Shown: positions 1-8,345 of the stretch, piece by piece
Numbering within the stretch: position 1 is the stretch's first letter
How the letters are laid out: the number at the start of each line of letters is the position of its first letter
Assembly (NCBI GenBank): GCA_012838635.1
Contig: DUOW01000036.1
Span: 1-44,514 of the forward strand
Origin: Acholeplasma sp.
GTDB taxonomy: Bacteria > Bacillota_I > Bacilli_A > ML615J-28 > CAG-698
DNA: 44,514 nucleotides
Direction: 5' to 3'
Notes under the pieces: generated by a model
Seen by the model: the letters and a program-made list of their open reading frames with translations, nothing else
Told to the model about the DNA's origin: nothing
The model's database searches: none
Program-made: the position numbers and the translations under genes

Positions 1-127
1 AAAACACCTAACAGAAAATCCTCCAGTTACTGAGAACATGATTAGAGCGATGTTTAAATCAATGGGTAGAACACCATCAGAAAAACAAGTTCGTCAAGTT
101 ATGGCCAGTATGGAACAAAACAAATAA
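1..127 (+). CDS. yneF: UPF0154 (YneF-like) protein, C-terminal part
   Basis: The open frame enters from the left edge and stops with TAA at 125-127, so only about 41 C-terminal residues are visible. They read KHLTENPPVTENMIRAMFKS and continue with a GRTPSEKQ segment. This matches the conserved cytoplasmic tail of the UPF0154/YneF family, small proteins of about 70 residues with one N-terminal membrane helix. The helix would lie outside the window. The biochemical function of the family is unknown. The gene converges on plsY and shares a bidirectional terminator with it. Assignment rests on family recall of the NPP...GRTPS..K pattern. Confidence 0.75.
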   Translation, partial: KHLTENPPVTENMIRAMFKSMGRTPSEKQVRQVMASMEQNK

Positions 128-130
128 GAT

Positions 131-161
131 AAAAAAAGATGATTTAGATCATCTTTTTTTT
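131..161. terminator. bidirectional intrinsic terminator between yneF and plsY
   Basis: GATGAT-TTAG-ATCATC forms a 6-bp stem with a 4-base loop, flanked by seven A residues on the left and eight T residues on the right. It can therefore stop transcription in both directions. The plsY stop codon (TGA, complement of 149-151) lies inside the hairpin, so the last plsY codons and the terminator share sequence. Confidence 0.85.
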
Positions 162-799
162 ATTAAGTGTATTTTTCTTTCCTCGCCCCTTCGAATTCTT
201 TTAATATTTGAGATGTGATTTAAAAAGATATAAATACAGAAAATTCCTAAAGCAATCACAAAGTCAAAGTCGAGTTGTAAACCAGTAATAAAGTCTTTTC
301 CGCCAGTATATGGAATAATAAAAGAAACTAAAAAGGTAACTAAGATAGCCATCATTGAGCTTAAAGAAACATATTTAGAAATAAATAGTGTTACAAAAAA
401 GACAAAAGCAAAGATAATTGTAGTAAAAGGAGAGTAAACTAAGAGTACACCTGCTGTACAAGCTACAGCTTTACCGCCTTTAAACTTTAGGAAGATTGAA
501 TTAGTGTGGCCGATTGCGGCAGCTAGACCATAAAAGATTGGATCAATAATAATACCTTCATTAGGAATAACGTTATATCTTACTAAGCCTAAAATAATAA
601 CAGCTTTTAAGACATCTAAAATTAAAGTAAGTATTCCTAATCCTGGTCCTAGGTTACGCCAGGCATTTGTAGTTCCAATGTTTTTTGAGCCAACTTCCCT
701 TAAGTCAATTCCTTTTAGTTTACCTAGTAAAAGCCCAAAGGGAATAGATCCTAAGATATATGAAAGTATTAATAATAAAATTTCTAATAAAATAGTCAT
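149..799 (-). CDS. plsY: glycerol-3-phosphate acyltransferase PlsY
   Basis: Integral membrane enzyme that transfers the acyl group of acyl-phosphate to glycerol-3-phosphate, the first committed step of phospholipid synthesis in Gram-positives. The sequence has the family N-terminus YILGSIPFGLLLGK, then VGSKNIGTTNAWRNLGP and FKGGKAVACTAG, the conserved loops for glycerol-phosphate and acyl-phosphate binding, between about five hydrophobic helices. The C-terminus is basic (KKR). The ORF track begins at an upstream GTG, but AAAGGTG lies just before the ATG at 799 (protein MTILLEIL), giving 216 residues, the normal family length. It is divergent from parE, as in many Firmicutes. Confidence 0.95.
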   Translation of the reverse strand: MTILLEILLLILSYILGSIPFGLLLGKLKGIDLREVGSKNIGTTNAWRNLGPGLGILTLILDVLKAVIILGLVRYNVIPNEGIIIDPIFYGLAAAIGHTNSIFLKFKGGKAVACTAGVLLVYSPFTTIIFAFVFFVTLFISKYVSLSSMMAILVTFLVSFIIPYTGGKDFITGLQLDFDFVIALGIFCIYIFLNHISNIKRIRRGEERKIHLIKKR

Positions 800-816
800 A
801 AAAATCACCTTTATAT

Positions 817-822
817 ATTGTA
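817..822 (-). promoter_or_regulatory. extended -10 promoter of plsY
   Basis: On the minus strand TGATACAAT (TGn plus TACAAT) lies about 20 bases upstream of the plsY ATG. No convincing -35 element is seen, so this would be an extended -10 promoter. Moderate support only. Confidence 0.5.
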
Positions 823-906
823 TCACATTAGTTTTGTTTTTTAAAGAAGAATAGTTAACATTTTAAGTTTCATTTATTTGAGTTTTTTTATACAAATCAA
901 CTATAA

Positions 907-937
907 AATATACTCAATTATATAAAATGAGTATATT
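907..937. repeat. 10-bp perfect inverted repeat between plsY and parE
   Basis: AATATACTCA (907-916) and TGAGTATATT (928-937) are perfect inverse complements separated by 11 bases. The element sits between the divergent plsY and parE promoters, about 20 bases upstream of the parE -35 hexamer. No T-run follows it, so an operator is as likely as a terminator. Confidence 0.6.
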
Positions 938-955
938 AAAATATAAAAATAAGTG

Positions 956-984
956 TTTACTTTTGTTTTAATATATGGTATAAT
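956..984 (+). promoter_or_regulatory. sigma-A type promoter of parE-parC
   Basis: TTTACT (956-961) and TATAAT (979-984) are separated by 17 bases. A TATGG precedes the -10, making it also an extended -10 type. A ribosome binding site AAAGGAG (991-997) and the parE ATG at 1005 follow. Confidence 0.8.
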
Positions 985-1004
985 ATAATAAAAGGAGTGG
1001 TTTT

Positions 1005-2948
1005 ATGGCAAAACAAAGTTACACAGAAAAAGATATCCAGGTTTTGGAAGGGTTAGAGGCTGTTAGGAAAAGGCCGGGAATGTATATTGGCTCAACTGAT
1101 TCAAGAGGCTTACATCATTTACTTTGGGAGATTGTTGATAACTCAATTGATGAGGCTTTAGCAGGTGAGGCTAATGTAATTCAAGTTACAATTCATAAAG
1201 ATTATTCGGCTACTGTTACCGATAATGGTAGAGGTATTCCAATTGGCAGACACAAGTCAGGTAGACCAACTCCTGAAGTTGTTTTTTGTACCTTACATGC
1301 TGGGGGAAAGTTTGATGCATCAGGTGGATATAAAGTATCTGGTGGATTACACGGTGTAGGTTCAGCTGTCGTTAATGCTTTAAGTTCTAAAGTAGAAGTA
1401 AGAATTAGAAGAGATGGCAAAGAGTTCTACCAAAAGTATGAAAAAGGTGGATCTGTAATTAGAACCCCAAAAGTAATTAATTATAGTGGTAATCGCACAG
1501 GGACAGAAATTACTTTTAAACCAGACCCTGCAATTTTCAGTACAACAAGATTTGATTACAATACGATTAGAGAACGTTTAAAAGAATCAGCGTTTTTAAT
1601 TAAAGGTTTAAAAATTAAGTTAGATGATGAGCGTAATGGTAAATCAGAAACATTTCAGTTTAAAAATGGAATTATCGAATTCTTAGAAGATAAAACTAAA
1701 GGACGTAAAAGTTTCCATGAGCCTTTGTTTTTTGAAGGAACTAAAGATGGAATAAGTATTGAAGTTGCTATGCAATTTGGTGCTGATAGTTATGGTGAAG
1801 ATGTTGTTTCGTTTGTAAATAACATTAATACAAAAGATGGAGGAACTCATGAAACGGGATTTCGAGCTGGCCTAACAAGAGCTTTTAATGATTATGCAAG
1901 AATGAAAGAGTTCTTAAAAGATCGTGATCCTAATTTAGAAGGTTCAGATATTAGAGAAGGCTTAACAGCAATAATCAATATTAGAATTCCCGAAACAATT
2001 TTACAATTTGAAGGTCAAACAAAAAATAAACTTGGTACGCCTGAAGCTAAAAATGTTTTAGAGAGTTTTGTAAATGAGCGCGTTGGTTTCTTCTTAGCAG
2101 AAAAAGGAGAAATAGCTAATAAACTAATCGATAAAATGATTAGAGCGGCAGCTGCAAGAGAAGCAGCACGTAAAGCAAGGGCTGATGCAAGAAAGGTTAA
2201 GAAAATTGTTTCTAAAAAAACTAATCTTACAGGAAAGTTAGTTCCAACGCAAAAGAAAAATCCAGATAAAAATGAGTTATTTATTGTGGAAGGAGATTCA
2301 GCAGGTGGATCTGCTAAGCAAGGTCGTGATAGCACTTTCCAAGCAATCCTACCTTTAAGAGGTAAGGTTTTGAATGCTGAAAGGACAAAGCCAGAAGATT
2401 TACTTAAAAATGAAGAGATTCTATCATTAGTCCATTCAATTGGAGCTGGTTTTGGTCAAGATTTTAATATTAGTAAATCTAACTATAAAAAGATTATTAT
2501 CATGACTGATGCTGATGATGATGGAGCTCACATTCAAATATTATTACTAACATTTTTCTTTAGATATATGACTGAGTTAATTGAGGAAGGTTATGTTTAT
2601 ATTGCTCAACCACCTTTATATAAAGTCACTACAAGAAAAGATTATCAATATGCATGGAATGATGATGAGTTAAGAGAACTAACTGCAGGTAAAAATGTAA
2701 TGATCCAAAGATATAAAGGTTTAGGTGAGATGAACTATGAACAACTTTGGGAAACAACAATGAATCCAGAAACAAGGACATTAATTCAAGTTAAGATTGA
2801 AGACTTTGATTATGCCGATGAAAAGATAGAAATTTTAATGGGTGATCAAGTAGAACCAAGAAGAAATTGGATTGAAAATAATGTTTCATTTGAGAATGTT
2901 GATAACTTTACTTTAGAAAAAGCTGAAGCAGGAGGAGATTATGAGTAA
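1005..2948 (+). CDS. parE: DNA topoisomerase IV subunit B (ParE)
   Basis: ATPase subunit of the type IIA topoisomerase that decatenates daughter chromosomes. In order: GHKL ATPase domain with [11 protein letters not shown] and DNGRGIPIG (about residues 45-80); the ATP lid [20 protein letters not shown] (about 107-126); the transducer domain; and the Toprim domain with [14 protein letters not shown] and [11 protein letters not shown]. Length 647 is typical of ParE without a GyrB-type insert. ParE rather than GyrB is chosen because the partner directly downstream is ParC-like and no dnaA/recF context is seen. Tyr109, in the conserved YKVSGG segment, corresponds to the Tyr AMPylated by Fic toxins in GyrB/ParE, which matters because a Fic-like gene follows parC. 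The stop overlaps the parC start. Confidence 0.95.
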   Translation: MAKQSYTEKDIQVLEGLEAVRKRPGMYIGSTDSRGLHHLLWEIVDNSIDEALAGEANVIQVTIHKDYSATVTDNGRGIPIGRHKSGRPTPEVVFCTLHAGGKFDASGGYKVSGGLHGVGSAVVNALSSKVEVRIRRDGKEFYQKYEKGGSVIRTPKVINYSGNRTGTEITFKPDPAIFSTTRFDYNTIRERLKESAFLIKGLKIKLDDERNGKSETFQFKNGIIEFLEDKTKGRKSFHEPLFFEGTKDGISIEVAMQFGADSYGEDVVSFVNNINTKDGGTHETGFRAGLTRAFNDYARMKEFLKDRDPNLEGSDIREGLTAIINIRIPETILQFEGQTKNKLGTPEAKNVLESFVNERVGFFLAEKGEIANKLIDKMIRAAAAREAARKARADARKVKKIVSKKTNLTGKLVPTQKKNPDKNELFIVEGDSAGGSAKQGRDSTFQAILPLRGKVLNAERTKPEDLLKNEEILSLVHSIGAGFGQDFNISKSNYKKIIIMTDADDDGAHIQILLLTFFFRYMTELIEEGYVYIAQPPLYKVTTRKDYQYAWNDDELRELTAGKNVMIQRYKGLGEMNYEQLWETTMNPETRTLIQVKIEDFDYADEKIEILMGDQVEPRRNWIENNVSFENVDNFTLEKAEAGGDYE

Positions 2949-5418
2949 CAATAACAATAAAATTAATAAATTTATTGAAGAGAAAATACTCGAAGAAAAT
3001 ATTGAAGATATTTTTGCTTCTCGTTTTGCTCGTTATTCGAAAGCAATTATCCAAGATCGTGCCTTACCTGATGTTAGGGACGGTCTAAAACCTGTTCAAA
3101 GAAGAATCCTTTATGCGATGTATAAAATTGGCGTTTTTTCTAATAAAGGCTATAAAAAGTCAGCTAGGATTGTTGGGGATGTTATTGGTAAATACCATCC
3201 TCATGGTGATTCATCAATCTATGATGCTTTAGTTAGAATGAGTCAAGATTTTAAAATGAGACTACCTTTAATTGATATGCATGGTAATAATGGTTCAATT
3301 GATGGTGATCCAGCAGCAGCAATGCGTTATACTGAATGCCGTTTAAGTAAATACGCGGAGATGCTTTTAAAAGATATTGATAAAAGGACAGTTGGTTTTG
3401 TACCTAACTTTGATGATGAAGAGTTAGAACCAGTAGTATTACCAGCAAAATTTCCTAACATTTTAGTAAATGGAGCTACTGGTATTTCTTCCGGTTATGC
3501 TACTGAAATCCCTCCTCATAACATTAATGAAGTAATTAATGCTACAATTTACCGTATTGATCATCCTAATTGTTCTTTAGATGAGTTAATGACTTTCGTT
3601 TTAGGGCCTGATTTTCCAACTGGGGGAATTGTTCAAGGGTTAAAAGAACTAAAAAAAGCCTATAAGACAGGCCGTGGAAAGATTATTATCAAAGCAAAAT
3701 CAGAGATTAAAGAAGGTAAAAAGATTAATCAAATTATCTTTACGGAGATTCCTTATGGTGTAAATAAGGGAAATGTTGTAAAGAAAATGAGTGAAGTTTA
3801 TGTACAAAAGAATATTGCTGGTGTAATCGAAGTTAGAGATGAAACAGATCGCGAAGGATTAAAGATTGTAGTTGATTTAGAAAAGGGCGTTGATCCTAAA
3901 GATATTCGTGATTTCTTCTATAAAATGACAGAGTTACAAGTAAACTATAGTTTTAACGTAACATGTATTAGTGATAAACATCCTAAATTAATGGGATTAG
4001 CAGAAATCTTAGATGCTTACATTAACCACCAAAAGGAAGTAACTACAAACCGTTGTAATTATGAGCTTGAGTTTGCGAAAAGAAGAGCACATATTGTTGA
4101 TGGTTTGATTATGATGACGTCAATTTTAGATGCTGTTATTCAAACAATTAGAAACTCGAAAAATAAAAAAGATGCTAAAGATAACATTATGAATTTTTAT
4201 GGATTTACTGAACTTCAAGCTGAAGCAATTGTAATGTTACAATTATACAGATTAACTAATACCGATATTTTTGCTTTAGAAGAAGAAGCTAAAGAATTAG
4301 ATGAGAAAATTAAATCTTTAGAGAAGATCTTAGAAGATGAAAAGAGTTTAATGGGTGTTATTAAAGATGAATTAACACAAACATTAAAGGAATTATCATC
4401 TGAAAGAAGAACAAAAGTAGAAGCAGAAATTGATACAATTACAATTGAGCAAAAAGAGCTAATTATTAAAGAAGATGTAAGAGTATTATGTACATATGAT
4501 GGTTATTTAAAGAGAATTAACGAAAGAAGTTATAATAATGATTTAGTTGAAGCTAAATATAAAGATGATGACTTCTTACTTAGTGAGTTTAAAGTAACAA
4601 CAGCTGACACAATTTTATTTTTTACAAGTCTAGGTAATTATGTTTATCTTCCTGTAAAAGATATTCCAGATGCAAAACACAAAGATTTAGGTTACAATAT
4701 TTCAACTTTAGTTAAAATTGAAGCAAAAGAAAAGATTATTTTTGCTTATCCTGTATCAGATTTTAATAGCGAAACTTACTTTTTATTTACAACAGCTAAT
4801 GGATTAACTAAAAGAACAATCCTTAAAGACTTTTATGCTGTTAGATATTCAAGAGCCTTAAAAGCAACCCAAATTAGAAAAGGTGATCGTTTAGTTTCGG
4901 TAGATGTTGATAGTGGCTCAAGAAAAGAAGTAGTTATGATTACCAAAAAAGGTTATATGAACCGCTATAATGCTAATGAAATAAGCATTATGGCACCACC
5001 ATCATTTGGTGTTAAAGCAATGGAACTAAAAAGTAGACCAGATGATCATATTGTAGCTGGATTATATGTAGATCGAAAAGATGAAATTGTTGTTTTAGGT
5101 AAAAATAATACTATTACTACCTATAAATCACAAGATATCAATAAAGGTCGTAAGAATAATGTTGGTAAAGCATATCTAGAAATGACAAGAACATCTGATA
5201 ATAGTTATGTTTCTGCAAATGTAGTTCGTAAAGAACACAATCCAAATAACTTAAATATCTTTACCGTTGGTGCTAAAGGTTTTGATACACTTCAATATAA
5301 AGATGTTAAAGGTTCTACAAACAGAAGAGGTAAAAAGATTTCTAAATTAGATCTTAGCCCAATGGAAAACATCATTGTTTTTCGTAATAATAGCGATTTT
5401 GGGGTAGATGAAAAATGA
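2941..5418 (+). CDS. parC: DNA topoisomerase IV subunit A (ParC)
   Basis: DNA breakage-reunion subunit that pairs with ParE. The winged-helix/tower core carries [21 protein letters not shown] and the quinolone-resistance region [21 protein letters not shown]. The catalytic tyrosine lies in [13 protein letters not shown] (Tyr130). A coiled-coil stretch around residues 440-490 is followed by a beta-pinwheel C-terminal domain. Length 825 suits ParC. The quinolone-contact position usually Glu in Gram-positive ParC is Asp here (Asp95 after SSIY), as is usual in GyrA. The start overlaps the parE stop by 8 bases and the stop overlaps the next gene's ATG (ATGA), so parE, parC and the following gene are one translationally coupled operon. 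Confidence 0.95.
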   Translation: MSNNNNKINKFIEEKILEENIEDIFASRFARYSKAIIQDRALPDVRDGLKPVQRRILYAMYKIGVFSNKGYKKSARIVGDVIGKYHPHGDSSIYDALVRMSQDFKMRLPLIDMHGNNGSIDGDPAAAMRYTECRLSKYAEMLLKDIDKRTVGFVPNFDDEELEPVVLPAKFPNILVNGATGISSGYATEIPPHNINEVINATIYRIDHPNCSLDELMTFVLGPDFPTGGIVQGLKELKKAYKTGRGKIIIKAKSEIKEGKKINQIIFTEIPYGVNKGNVVKKMSEVYVQKNIAGVIEVRDETDREGLKIVVDLEKGVDPKDIRDFFYKMTELQVNYSFNVTCISDKHPKLMGLAEILDAYINHQKEVTTNRCNYELEFAKRRAHIVDGLIMMTSILDAVIQTIRNSKNKKDAKDNIMNFYGFTELQAEAIVMLQLYRLTNTDIFALEEEAKELDEKIKSLEKILEDEKSLMGVIKDELTQTLKELSSERRTKVEAEIDTITIEQKELIIKEDVRVLCTYDGYLKRINERSYNNDLVEAKYKDDDFLLSEFKVTTADTILFFTSLGNYVYLPVKDIPDAKHKDLGYNISTLVKIEAKEKIIFAYPVSDFNSETYFLFTTANGLTKRTILKDFYAVRYSRALKATQIRKGDRLVSVDVDSGSRKEVVMITKKGYMNRYNANEISIMAPPSFGVKAMELKSRPDDHIVAGLYVDRKDEIVVLGKNNTITTYKSQDINKGRKNNVGKAYLEMTRTSDNSYVSANVVRKEHNPNNLNIFTVGAKGFDTLQYKDVKGSTNRRGKKISKLDLSPMENIIVFRNNSDFGVDEK

Positions 5419-6413
5419 TTTGTCTTAATAATATTGATCATTTAGTTATACCTCATAGTTTAGGTAAAAAAATAACTAAGTTATATACATATATTGGTAA
5501 GAATCAAACATTTGAAGAAGTACTAGACTCTGATTTAGATAAAGTAATTGGTCAAACAATTGAAAGAGACTGTTATTATTTATCCTTACTTTTAGATTTA
5601 AAGATTACTGATAACAGATTAAGACTAATTACTTTAAAAGATTCTAAACCAAGAACTAATGAAGAGAAGATCTTATATCGTCTTAAGGAAGCTTTAAAAG
5701 ATTTTCAATACAATTATCAAGATAAACTTCTTCAAAGCAATGATTTTATCAACCTAACAAGCTATATTTTAGATGAAAAACTAAACTATACTGAATCTTA
5801 TCGTCAAGCAACATCGGTTTTGCTAAGTCAAAGCAAGATGAGTAAAAGAAAGCTTTTAGATGATTTAAATGAAAGCTATTTAAGTAAAACTAGTGAATAT
5901 GAGGCAATTGTTTTACTTGCTAACTATTTAATTGACTTTTATAACTTAAAACCATTTACTAATGGTAATGAAATTGTATTTTATTTAGTAATGTATTATC
6001 TGTTACTGAAAAATCAATTATTATCATTAAAGTATGTGAGCTTTTTTGAGGCTTTATATAACACAAAAGAACAGTTAAACCAAGTTCTAACAGAAGCTAG
6101 TATTAACTGGAGTCAAGGATTTATTCAAAGTTTATCATTTATTGATTATTTAGTAGATCTATTATTGGATAGTTATCAAAAGGTACAAATTGTGTTAAAT
6201 ATTTATCAAAAAGATTTAGAAATCTCTAAACAAGACAATTTAGAGTTAACAATTTTAAACTTTAACGGCATCTTTAGTAAAGATGATATTAGGCAAATTC
6301 ATCCATTTGTTTCTGAATCTACTATTAACAGGGCTTTAAAAAAACTAAAAGATGAAGGTAAAATCGAACCTTTTGGCCGTGGAAGAAGTGCAAAATGGGC
6401 TAAAATTTTATAA
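5415..6413 (+). CDS. degenerate Fic-like protein with C-terminal winged helix
   Basis: A 332-residue protein whose central region is alpha-helical and contains [20 protein letters not shown] (178-197). This aligns with the Fic motif HPFxxGNGRxxR, but the catalytic His is Lys179 and the GR dipeptide is replaced by Glu-Ile. AMPylation by the usual mechanism is therefore unlikely. Residues about 285-332 ([29 protein letters not shown]) look like a winged helix-turn-helix, as found at the C-terminus of many class II Fic proteins. The ATG overlaps the parC stop in ATGA, giving strict coupling to topoisomerase IV. That is suggestive because Fic toxins (FicT) modify GyrB and ParE. Function is inferred only; it could instead be a transcription regulator on a dead Fic scaffold. 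Confidence 0.6.
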   Translation: MICLNNIDHLVIPHSLGKKITKLYTYIGKNQTFEEVLDSDLDKVIGQTIERDCYYLSLLLDLKITDNRLRLITLKDSKPRTNEEKILYRLKEALKDFQYNYQDKLLQSNDFINLTSYILDEKLNYTESYRQATSVLLSQSKMSKRKLLDDLNESYLSKTSEYEAIVLLANYLIDFYNLKPFTNGNEIVFYLVMYYLLLKNQLLSLKYVSFFEALYNTKEQLNQVLTEASINWSQGFIQSLSFIDYLVDLLLDSYQKVQIVLNIYQKDLEISKQDNLELTILNFNGIFSKDDIRQIHPFVSESTINRALKKLKDEGKIEPFGRGRSAKWAKIL

Positions 6414-6514
6414 AAAAGGCCTTAAATTTGACTTTATTTAGGTTTAAAAAGGAAATGTGATTATTTAATCATCCCTTATTTTAAACCTTGCAAAGCAAAA
6501 AAATGTCATTTTGA

Positions 6515-6543
6515 TTGTATAAGATGGTAAAATAATGTATAAT
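6515..6543 (+). promoter_or_regulatory. probable promoter of the membrane-anchored helical protein gene
   Basis: TTGTAT (6515-6520), 17 bases, then TATAAT (6538-6543), followed by the AGAAGAGG ribosome binding site. It suggests that the downstream gene can be expressed apart from parE-parC. Confidence 0.6.
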
Positions 6544-6567
6544 GAAAAGTAGTAGAAGAGGTTGTTT

Positions 6568-7350
6568 ATGGTAAAAAGGAATTTTTGGCTAAGAATGGTA
6601 ATTATGTTACTAGCACTTACAGGCATGATTAACATCTTGTTTAACCAAACAGAAGTAGGATTAATCATTATCTTTTTAAGTTTAGTTGTGCTTTGGATTA
6701 ATGTTATGTTAAATGCAAAAGACAAGAAGAAGTACCAACAAATAGCAATGTTATTTTTAGAAAAGTTAGATGTAGAAGCATATATTGAAGAATATACTAA
6801 ATTCAGAGCTAATCTATACACAAATGATTTTGAAAAGAGTATTGATGAATTGTCAATTTTACTTTGTAAGACAACAATTTCTCATAAATATCCTATTTAT
6901 GATGAGTTAATGGCCAAAGTAGAAGTTGAGAAAGAATATAGTTCAGTTGAAAAGTTTCTCTATTATCAAGCATGGTTTGAGTATTATCTAGATCAAAGAA
7001 ATATTGGTAAAGCTGAATACATGCAATATCAAATGGAAAGACTTTACCCAAGACTTCCTGTACAAATCAAAAAGTATATATCTAAAGAAATAAGCGTAAA
7101 CAGATTAACTTTAAATGTTTATTTAAAAGAACATATTCCTCAAACAGAGATGATTCTTTCAAGACTTTTGCAACAAAAAATCTCTAAACTATCTTTTATT
7201 CAAACAATGTATTTATTAGGAATTATTTCTTATAATCAAAAAGACTATCTTACAGCAAACTATCGATTTAGTTATGTGTACAATAACAGTAATGACACTA
7301 AATGGAAAGAAGCAGCAAAAGCTTATTTAGATGTATTAGAGACTATTTAA
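6568..7350 (+). CDS. membrane-anchored helical-repeat protein, function unknown
   Basis: I do not recognise a named family. The start at ATG 6568 is chosen over the TTG at 6562 because AGAAGAGG lies 7 bases upstream of it. Residues about 5-50 hold two hydrophobic helices (MVIMLLALTGMINILF and GLIIIFLSLVVLWINVML). The remaining 210 residues are soluble and strongly helical, rich in Tyr, Lys and Glu, with TPR-like spacing (YYQAWFEYYLDQRNIGKAEY; IISYNQKDYLTANYRFSYVY). A cytoplasmic scaffold tethered by a hairpin is a reasonable reading. It has its own promoter downstream of the Fic-like gene and ends before a long non-coding region. Confidence 0.65.
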   Translation: MVKRNFWLRMVIMLLALTGMINILFNQTEVGLIIIFLSLVVLWINVMLNAKDKKKYQQIAMLFLEKLDVEAYIEEYTKFRANLYTNDFEKSIDELSILLCKTTISHKYPIYDELMAKVEVEKEYSSVEKFLYYQAWFEYYLDQRNIGKAEYMQYQMERLYPRLPVQIKKYISKEISVNRLTLNVYLKEHIPQTEMILSRLLQQKISKLSFIQTMYLLGIISYNQKDYLTANYRFSYVYNNSNDTKWKEAAKAYLDVLETI

Positions 7351-7500
7351 AACCCTTTACTAGAGCCGATTATCTTTTGAAGATGGAGAATTCTAAGTTA
7401 AACCTTTTATAGAAGGCTAGTATAAATAAGGTTTTAGTAGAAGAATAAACAATTGTATATAAAAAGAAAATGTAGACTTAATTAGTCTACATTTTTTATT
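7351..7500 (+). other. structured 3' region, possible small RNA, ending in a terminator
   Basis: No ORF is seen. TACTAGAGCC (7358-7367) can pair with GGCTAGTA (7415-7422) with a two-base bulge. ATCTT-TTG-AAGAT forms a hairpin (7372-7384), and AAACCTT (7400-7406) can pair with AAGGTTT (7428-7434) across the first stem. The block ends in a strong terminator. It is either a structured 3' UTR of the upstream gene or a small RNA. No clear promoter was found inside it. Confidence 0.35.
7467..7497 (+). terminator. intrinsic terminator
   Basis: AAAATGTAGACT-TAATT-AGTCTACATTTT forms a long perfect stem, with a T-rich run TTTTTTATT beginning in its 3' arm. It ends transcription from the parE-parC side. 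Confidence 0.85.
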
Positions 7501-7852
7501 TTGGTTAATATTAAAAATGAACTTTAAGTTAATTGAATATTAATTAAAGAACAAAACTAAATCTTAAGGAAGACTATATTAAAAGAGTAGCAGTAACATT
7601 AATAAATGCCTTATAAACAGTTTAAATTTTGTTACACTATTAAGTGCCGATAACATACATTATGTTAAAGTAAATATATATAGGACAATGGCTTTAATAA
7701 GTAGGTGCTGTGTATAAGTGGATTATGTGGATTACTCTATATCTACAATTATAAGCAATTTATAACTAAAATACAAGGTTTTTAAGGGAAAAAATGATCA
7801 TAAAAAAGGCCTAAAAAGGGGTAAAAAAGAGCAGTTTTAAGCGTAAAAAGCA
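7501..7852. other. AT-rich intergenic region without a gene
   Basis: No ORF with a ribosome binding site was found on either strand. Visible elements are short inverted repeats (TTAATATT...AATATTAA near 7505-7545 and TAACAT-ACATT-ATGTTA near 7652-7668), the DnaA-box-like cluster at 7709-7734, and A-rich purine tracts from about 7770 to 7860. Confidence 0.6.
7709..7734 (-). promoter_or_regulatory. tandem DnaA-box-like 9-mers
   Basis: Read on the minus strand, three nearly abutting direct 9-mers occur: TAATCCACA, TAATCCACT and TTATACACA. Against the DnaA box TTATCCACA they have one, two and one mismatches. The flanks are very AT-rich. No dnaA, dnaN or other origin gene is near, so an origin is not claimed; a DnaA-binding cluster is possible. 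Confidence 0.35.
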
Positions 7853-7856
7853 TGAA

Positions 7857-7882
7857 AAAAGGCTTGTAAAAAGCCTCTTTTT
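7857..7882 (-). terminator. intrinsic terminator downstream of yjbQ
   Basis: On the minus strand AGGCTT-TTTAC-AAGCCT is followed by TTTTTT. It closes the xerD-deoB-hydrolase-yjbQ transcription unit. Between it and the gene lie two more inverted repeats: TCATATTCA/TGAATATGA with an 11-base spacer (7893-7921) and GAATAA-GCG-TTATTC (7920-7934), which overlaps the yjbQ stop codon. Confidence 0.75.
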
Positions 7883-7928
7883 CAATAAATAATCATATTC
7901 ATAATTAGTTTTTGAATATGAATAAGCG

Positions 7929-8345
7929 TTATTCGCCTATTATTTTAATTAATACTCTTTTTGGCCTTTTTCCATCAAATTCACCATAGAATATTTGTTC
8001 CCAAGGACCAAAATCTAGCTTATTATCTGTTATTGCTACAACTACTTCTCTTCCAAAGATAGTTCTTTTTAAGTGAGCGTCAGCATTGTCTTCGTAAGTA
8101 TTATGGTAATATTGATTATAAGGTTTTTCTGGAGCAAGTTTTTCAAGCCAGATTTCAAAATCTCTATGTAAGCCGGATTCATCATCATTGATAAAGACAG
8201 ATGCAGTTATATGCATGGCATTGCATAAAACTAAGCCATTTTGGATTTCACTTTCTCTTACTGCTTCTTCTACATCCCTTGTTATGTTTATAAAGTTTCT
8301 TCTTTGGTTTGTATTAAAAGTTAAAACTTTTCTGTAATGTTTCAT
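7929..8345 (-). CDS. yjbQ: YjbQ/UPF0047 family protein
   Basis: 138 residues, the full family length. Conserved blocks are [34 protein letters not shown] and the C-terminal [19 protein letters not shown]. The family is a small trimeric beta-rich fold; some members show weak thiamine phosphate synthase activity in vitro, but the physiological role is unsettled. The His of AMHIT and the later [11 protein letters not shown] histidines form the putative active site. The start codon directly abuts the stop of the hydrolase gene, so it is co-transcribed as the last gene of the xerD-deoB operon. Confidence 0.9.
   Translation of the reverse strand: MKHYRKVLTFNTNQRRNFINITRDVEEAVRESEIQNGLVLCNAMHITASVFINDDESGLHRDFEIWLEKLAPEKPYNQYYHNTYEDNADAHLKRTIFGREVVVAITDNKLDFGPWEQIFYGEFDGKRPKRVLIKIIGE

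Noticed and set aside
1202-2335. Antisense ORFs at 1202-1420 and 2015-2335 inside parE
   Set aside because: They are reverse-frame shadows of a strongly conserved gene, without ribosome binding sites or recognisable domains.
149-5418. Mycoplasma-type code with TGA as tryptophan
   Set aside because: plsY, parC and the small Cys-rich gene end at TGA at the expected protein length, and Trp is encoded by TGG throughout.
5415-6413. Active Fic AMPylation toxin
   Set aside because: The motif His and the GNGR arginine are both missing, and no antitoxin gene with the inhibitory motif is next to it.
6465-6821. 118-residue minus-strand ORF overlapping the 5' part of the membrane-anchored protein gene
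   Set aside because: The plus-strand gene has a promoter, ribosome binding site and coherent protein; the reverse ORF has none of these.
7501-7852. Chromosomal replication origin
   Set aside because: A DnaA-box-like cluster alone is not enough; dnaA, dnaN, rpmH and gidA-type neighbours are absent and the boxes are imperfect.
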